Assembly (NCBI GenBank): GCA_903827345.1
Contig: CAIKID010000194.1
Span: 1-7,032 of the forward strand
DNA: 7,032 nucleotides
From: an uncultured Actinomycetes bacterium
Lineage (GTDB): Bacteria; Actinomycetota; Actinomycetes; Nanopelagicales; Nanopelagicaceae
Direction: 5' to 3'
Part shown: positions 6,863 to 7,032 of the stretch, in pieces
How the letters are laid out: each line of letters begins with the position of its first letter
How positions within the stretch are numbered: position 1 is the stretch's first letter
Program-made: the position numbers and the translations under genes
Notes under the pieces: generated by a model
The model's input: only the letters and a program-made list of their open reading frames with translations
Told to the model about the DNA's origin: nothing
Database searches by the model: none

Positions 6863-7032
6863 ATGACCTTTTCAGTAACTATGCCAGCACTTGGCGAGTC
6901 GGTAACAGAAGGCACAGTCACTCGTTGGCTCAAGAACGAGGGCGATCACGTCAACGTTGATGAGCCGCTTCTCGAAGTTTCTACCGACAAGGTAGATACC
7001 GAAATCCCATCACCCGTCTCAGGTACCCTGAC
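6863..7032 (+). CDS. sucB: 2-oxoacid dehydrogenase E2 (dihydrolipoamide acyltransferase), 5' part only
   Basis: Only the first 56 codons are inside the window; the gene runs off the right edge. What is visible is one N-terminal lipoyl domain: [18 protein letters not shown] (5-22), then [14 protein letters not shown] (38-51) with the lipoylated lysine at K43. In the full enzyme this swinging arm carries acyl groups between E1, E2 and E3. The ATG has TAGGAGA (6849-6855) at good distance, and the gene starts 14 bp after lpdA. In actinobacteria the gene after lpdA is usually the SucB-type E2, shared by the 2-oxoglutarate and pyruvate complexes. From the lipoyl domain alone, a succinyl- and an acetyl-transferase cannot be told apart, so the symbol is by context. 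Confidence 0.82.
   Translation, partial: MTFSVTMPALGESVTEGTVTRWLKNEGDHVNVDEPLLEVSTDKVDTEIPSPVSGTL

Noticed and set aside
1..7032. Mobile elements, CRISPR arrays, tRNA/rRNA, prophage or defence genes
   Set aside because: No direct-repeat arrays, transposase motifs, RNA genes or composition shifts were seen; nearly all bases are in conserved housekeeping or transport genes.

Overview
This looks like an ordinary chromosomal segment from an actinobacterium, probably one of moderate GC. The translated proteins resemble actinobacterial homologues: the E3 disulfide motif is [13 protein letters not shown], and the order pepA-lpdA-E2 is typical of that phylum. Base composition looks close to 50% GC by eye, which is low for the phylum. 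That would suit a streamlined freshwater lineage such as the acI/Nanopelagicales group, but this last step is only a guess from composition. All genes have similar base and codon use, and I see no sign of mobile DNA, phage, CRISPR, tRNA or rRNA.

Positions 1-2702 hold a three-gene plus-strand operon for a BtuFCD/FepBDC-type ABC importer: a substrate-binding protein, a FecCD-family permease and an ATPase. The genes are 9 bp apart and then overlap by 4 bp. The likeliest substrate is cobalamin, with an iron siderophore or haem as the alternative. The start of the operon is the most interesting spot. A perfect 9-bp hairpin followed by six T's ends directly at the ATG, so its 3' arm is also the ribosome binding site. 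The few bases before it resemble the 3' end of a cobalamin riboswitch, but the window cuts off the rest.

Positions 2699-3817 hold gcvT (glycine cleavage T-protein) on the minus strand. It converges on the importer operon, and the two stop codons share the tetranucleotide TTAA. An 80-bp divergent intergenic region separates gcvT from the rightward genes.

Positions 3898-7032 run rightward: pepA (M17 leucyl aminopeptidase), lpdA (dihydrolipoamide dehydrogenase, E3) and the first 56 codons of an E2 acyltransferase (sucB-like), which is cut by the window edge. E3 reoxidises lipoyl groups both for the 2-oxoacid dehydrogenase complex, whose E2 lies next door, and for the glycine cleavage system to which GcvT belongs. 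The right half is therefore a lipoyl-linked central-metabolism neighbourhood.

I found no convincing new biological system. The points worth a second look are the leader of the importer operon, its non-lipoprotein binding protein and the overlapping convergent stops.
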